A stretch of 7,802 nucleotides of DNA. Source: CAZRIP01 sp964600165. Its GTDB lineage: Bacteria > Elusimicrobiota > Elusimicrobia > UBA1565 > UBA9628. The stretch covers positions 1 to 7,802 of the forward strand of contig CAZRIP010000141.1 of the NCBI GenBank assembly GCA_964600165.1. The letters run 5' to 3'. The position numbers were made by a program, and so were the translations under genes. Under the pieces are notes generated by a model that was not told the DNA's origin, made no database searches, and was given only the letters and a program-made list of their open reading frames with translations. Every line of letters begins with the position of its first letter. The first letter of the stretch is position 1. Shown one piece after another: positions 5,597-7,802 of this stretch.

Positions 5597-6961
5597 TCAA
5601 TGCTTCTCGAGCTTGGCGATCCGGTCGGCCGCTTTCTTCGCCGGCTTGGTGCCTGCGAACTTCGCCTGCACCTCCTGATAGATCGCCGCCGCCTGCGGCG
5701 CGTCCTTCAAGTCGCTTTCGGCGACCTCGCCCGCCTGGTAAAGCTGGTCGGCGGCGTCCTTGACGGTGGCGAAATCGGTCGCGACCTTCCGGCGCAGCTC
5801 GATCTCTCCTTTATAATCCTTCATGTCCCTGCGCGCGATCTGCGCGGCGTCCTCGAGCGCGTCGACCGCCTCGGCCGGCCCGGCGGCGTGCTCGGGCACG
5901 CGCTTGAGCGCCGCGACCGCGTCCGCCGGCCGCGAGAGCCGGTTGCGCAGGAGCTCGGCCTCGCCGCGCAGGGCTTTGACCGCCGAGGGAGTCTTCGGGT
6001 ACTTCTTGACGATCTTCTCGTCGACCTCGACGGCGAGCTCGTACTGCTTGAGCTTTTCGGCGAAGAGCTTGGCGGTCGCCTCCAGCGCGTCGAGAGCCGC
6101 GGGGTCCTCTGGATACTGGGACACGAGCTCCTGATACGCCGCGACGGCCTTGTTGTAATCTTTGAGTCCCTCGGCGTAGATCTTGCCGATGGCGGCGAAA
6201 GTCTTCGGGCGATAGTCGCTGTCGGGATAGACGGCGGCGAGCTCCTTGAACTGGAGCAGCGCGGCCGCGTGCTTGTCGTTGCGCTCGTGCAGCCAGCCGA
6301 GGCTCCAATCGACGGAGTCCATCTCGTCGTAGTCCGGGTAGCGGATTTGAAACCGCGCGAACTCGACGATCGCGGCCTCGTAGGCCGCGTCCGCGAACCT
6401 ATCCGAGACGTTCGCGAGCATCTTCGCCATGCGCGCCGCCTTGTCCGGAGAGTCGGAGACGGCGACGAGCTCGCCCAAGACCGGCCTGTACTTGCGGCCG
6501 AGCTTTTTATCGGCGAGCGCCAAGAACGCGGATTTCGCCTGGAGCGCGAGCGGCGACGCAGGGTTCTCGTGCATCACGCGCAGATAATCGATCAGCGCGG
6601 TCTTGTAGTCGCCGGATTTCTCGCGCAACTGCGCCTCGAGGAACTTCGCGTCGACGGCCGCGGGCTCGTCGATGTGCTGGCGCACGAAGATCTGGAGCGC
6701 GTGCGGGAGCGCCTCGGCCAGATCGGCGTCGCCGCCGGCGTCCTTGAGGAATTGCCATTCGGCCGCGGTCTCGGGGCGCTTGAACTTCGGCTTCTTGGCC
6801 TCGACGACGGGCTTGGGCGCGGGGGCCGCCTCTTCTTTCTTCGGCTCGGCGGGCGCGGCGGCGGCCGGCGCCGTCGAAACGGCGGTCTCGGCTACCTTGG
6901 GCGCGTCCTGCGCCGAGGCGGAAAGCACGGCGGACAGCACGAGAGTCGATAGAGTCGTCAT
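5597..6961 (-). CDS. Exported TPR-repeat protein
   Basis: 454 residues. A signal peptide of about 17 residues ends SASAQ, followed by an Ala/Pro/Lys/Glu-rich linker (about 18-62), then an all-helical region. TPR-like helix pairs with the characteristic Tyr-Pro turn are visible near 215-246, 252-285 and 288-324, with degenerate units near 110-135 and 368-437. Such proteins act as scaffolds in the periplasm or at the outer membrane; the layout recalls YbgF/BamD-type repeat proteins, but no specific family signature is seen. No catalytic motif is present. It starts one base after the cystathionine beta-synthase stop (TAAcATG) and ends one base before the M20 GTG, so it is an internal gene of the four-gene unit. 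An AAAGGAG at 6983-6977 is 15 nt from the ATG, farther than usual. Partner and function are unknown. It might organise the two downstream peptidases, but that is only a neighbourhood inference. Confidence 0.85.
   Translation of the reverse strand: MTTLSTLVLSAVLSASAQDAPKVAETAVSTAPAAAAPAEPKKEEAAPAPKPVVEAKKPKFKRPETAAEWQFLKDAGGDADLAEALPHALQIFVRQHIDEPAAVDAKFLEAQLREKSGDYKTALIDYLRVMHENPASPLALQAKSAFLALADKKLGRKYRPVLGELVAVSDSPDKAARMAKMLANVSDRFADAAYEAAIVEFARFQIRYPDYDEMDSVDWSLGWLHERNDKHAAALLQFKELAAVYPDSDYRPKTFAAIGKIYAEGLKDYNKAVAAYQELVSQYPEDPAALDALEATAKLFAEKLKQYELAVEVDEKIVKKYPKTPSAVKALRGEAELLRNRLSRPADAVAALKRVPEHAAGPAEAVDALEDAAQIARRDMKDYKGEIELRRKVATDFATVKDAADQLYQAGEVAESDLKDAPQAAAIYQEVQAKFAGTKPAKKAADRIAKLEKH
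5603..5608 (-). promoter_or_regulatory. Shine-Dalgarno-like site for the M20 peptidase
   Basis: GAGAAG on the minus strand stands 7 nt before the GTG start at 5595 and lies within the end of the TPR coding sequence. It is the best-placed ribosome-binding-like sequence in the window and decides the GTG start, because the upstream in-frame codons (ATT, GAA) offer no ordinary start. Confidence 0.5.
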
Positions 6962-6962
6962 G

Positions 6963-7802
6963 TTAGTTTTGGCGCGCTCCTTTATCCGCGGCTTTCGAGA
7001 CGGCGTCGAGGATATCGTATTTGGTGATGATGTCGTAGCCCGTCTTGCCGGATTGCACGAGCACGGCCGAGCGTTCCGGCGTGATCAGGCGCAGCACGGA
7101 CTCGATGCGCGCCTCGGGCGTGATGACGGGCAGCGTCTCGCCCATGACCTCGCGCACGATCATCTTGCGGATGTCGCGGCCCTTGAGCATGAGCCCGAGG
7201 ATCGCGTCCTCGTAGACCGCCCCGACTGGCTTGTTGCCCTCGAAGACGGGCAGCTGGGAAATGTCCTGCTTGCGCATCGCGTGCAGCGCGTTCATCAGCG
7301 TGTCCTTGGGCCTGCCGGTGACGAGCTTCTTGTCGCGGCCGCCGTGGCGCTTGAACGAGACGACGTCCTTGGCATGAAGATGGAGCTCGGTGTCGGTGTA
7401 CTGATTCTCGCGCATCCATTCGTCGTTGTAGATCTTGGAAAGATAGCGCATTCCCGTGTCCGGCACCAGGATGACCATGAAGTCCTTGGCCGAGAGCTTC
7501 TCGGCGTACTTTAATCCCGCCCAGACGGCGGAGCCGCCCGAGCCGCCCGTGAGGATGCCCTCCATCTTCGCCAGGCGGCGCGTCGTCACGAAGCAGTCGC
7601 GGTCCGGCGTCTGGAGGACGTCGTCGACGCATTTGAGGTCCATCGTGCCCGGGAAGATGTCCTCGCCGATCCCTTCGACGACGTAGGGATGCGCCTTGCC
7701 GACGCGGTTGAACTTGATCTTCTCGTAGTAAAGCGAGCCGATCGGATCGGCGCCGATGATCTTGATCTTGGGGTTCTTCTCCTTGAGATAGCGCGCCACG
7801 CC
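6963..7802 (-). CDS. Cystathionine beta-synthase with C-terminal CBS-domain pair (5' end outside window)
   Basis: 279 residues are visible with no start; the frame is open at the right edge (it begins GVARYLKEK), so the front half of the PLP domain, including the Schiff-base lysine, is missing. The enzyme joins homocysteine (or activated serine) and serine/cysteine partners through a PLP beta-replacement in the cytosol. Visible fold-type II features are IIGADPIGS at 15-23, VEGIGEDIFPG at 42-52, LTGGSGGS at 84-91, and VPDTGMRYLSKIYNDEWM, which resemble cystathionine beta-synthase more than plain cysteine synthase. About residues 150-279 form two CBS motifs (PKDTLMNALHAMRKQDISQLPV, then a second ending TGYDIITKYDILDAV), a Bateman module that in some relatives binds adenosyl ligands and controls activity. 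It is the first visible gene of the tightly packed unit with the TPR and peptidase genes. With the gamma-lyase-type gene at the left it would complete reverse transsulfuration. Confidence 0.92.
   Translation of the reverse strand, partial: GVARYLKEKNPKIKIIGADPIGSLYYEKIKFNRVGKAHPYVVEGIGEDIFPGTMDLKCVDDVLQTPDRDCFVTTRRLAKMEGILTGGSGGSAVWAGLKYAEKLSAKDFMVILVPDTGMRYLSKIYNDEWMRENQYTDTELHLHAKDVVSFKRHGGRDKKLVTGRPKDTLMNALHAMRKQDISQLPVFEGNKPVGAVYEDAILGLMLKGRDIRKMIVREVMGETLPVITPEARIESVLRLITPERSAVLVQSGKTGYDIITKYDILDAVSKAADKGARQN

Noticed and set aside
5291..6952. Plus-strand open frame of 553 codons covering nearly the whole TPR gene.
   Set aside because: It is the antisense shadow of a GC-rich gene. Its translation is Arg/Leu/Gly-rich with no motif, while the minus strand gives a signal peptide and TPR helices.

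Overview
The window is GC-rich bacterial DNA, almost entirely coding, with six protein genes and only one real intergenic gap, the 91-109 bases between the divergent genes at the left. Exported proteins (a tetratricopeptide-repeat (TPR) protein and two peptidases with signal peptides), a rhomboid with a long Ala/Pro/Ser-rich leader, and mostly absent Shine-Dalgarno sequences suggest a Gram-negative-type environmental bacterium. The style, especially the low-complexity leader on the membrane protein, recalls high-GC Elusimicrobiota. That placement is an impression from reading and has not been tested by any search.

Layout from left to right. (1) 1-874, minus: a cystathionine gamma-lyase/gamma-synthase family PLP enzyme, cut by the left edge. 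(2) About 875-983: the divergent intergenic region, with a hairpin closed by a UUCG loop and a weak, possibly leaderless, promoter for the minus-strand gene. (3) 984-2390, plus: a rhomboid intramembrane serine protease behind a signal peptide and a roughly 180-residue disordered leader. A perfect 36-bp palindrome lies in-frame inside that leader. (4) 2348-4186, minus: an S9 prolyl-oligopeptidase-type peptidase whose 3' end overlaps the rhomboid 3' end tail to tail by 43 bp. (5) 4183-5595, minus: an exported M20 metallopeptidase. (6) 5597-6961, minus: an exported TPR protein. (7) 6963-7802, minus: the C-terminal part of a cystathionine beta-synthase with two CBS motifs, cut by the right edge.

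The four right-hand genes read leftwards in the order cystathionine beta-synthase, TPR protein, M20 peptidase, S9 peptidase. Their junctions are a 1-nt gap, a 1-nt gap and a 4-nt ATGA overlap, so they look like one translationally coupled operon. The two PLP enzymes at the window's ends would together carry out reverse transsulfuration (homocysteine + serine to cystathionine, then to cysteine). The two exported peptidases would break peptides into small peptides or amino acids outside the cytoplasm. A shared theme of amino-acid and sulfur acquisition is plausible but inferred.

The most unusual feature is the 36-bp perfect palindrome at 1248-1283. It is AT-rich against its surroundings, exactly 12 codons long, centred on a codon boundary, and placed in a tolerant linker. 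It looks like an inserted miniature palindromic element or a DNA-binding site inside a gene. Second is the rhomboid's enlarged interval between catalytic Ser and His, which holds an apparent second copy of the His-bearing helix motif with Gln in place of His. I saw no tRNA, rRNA, CRISPR array or insertion sequence.
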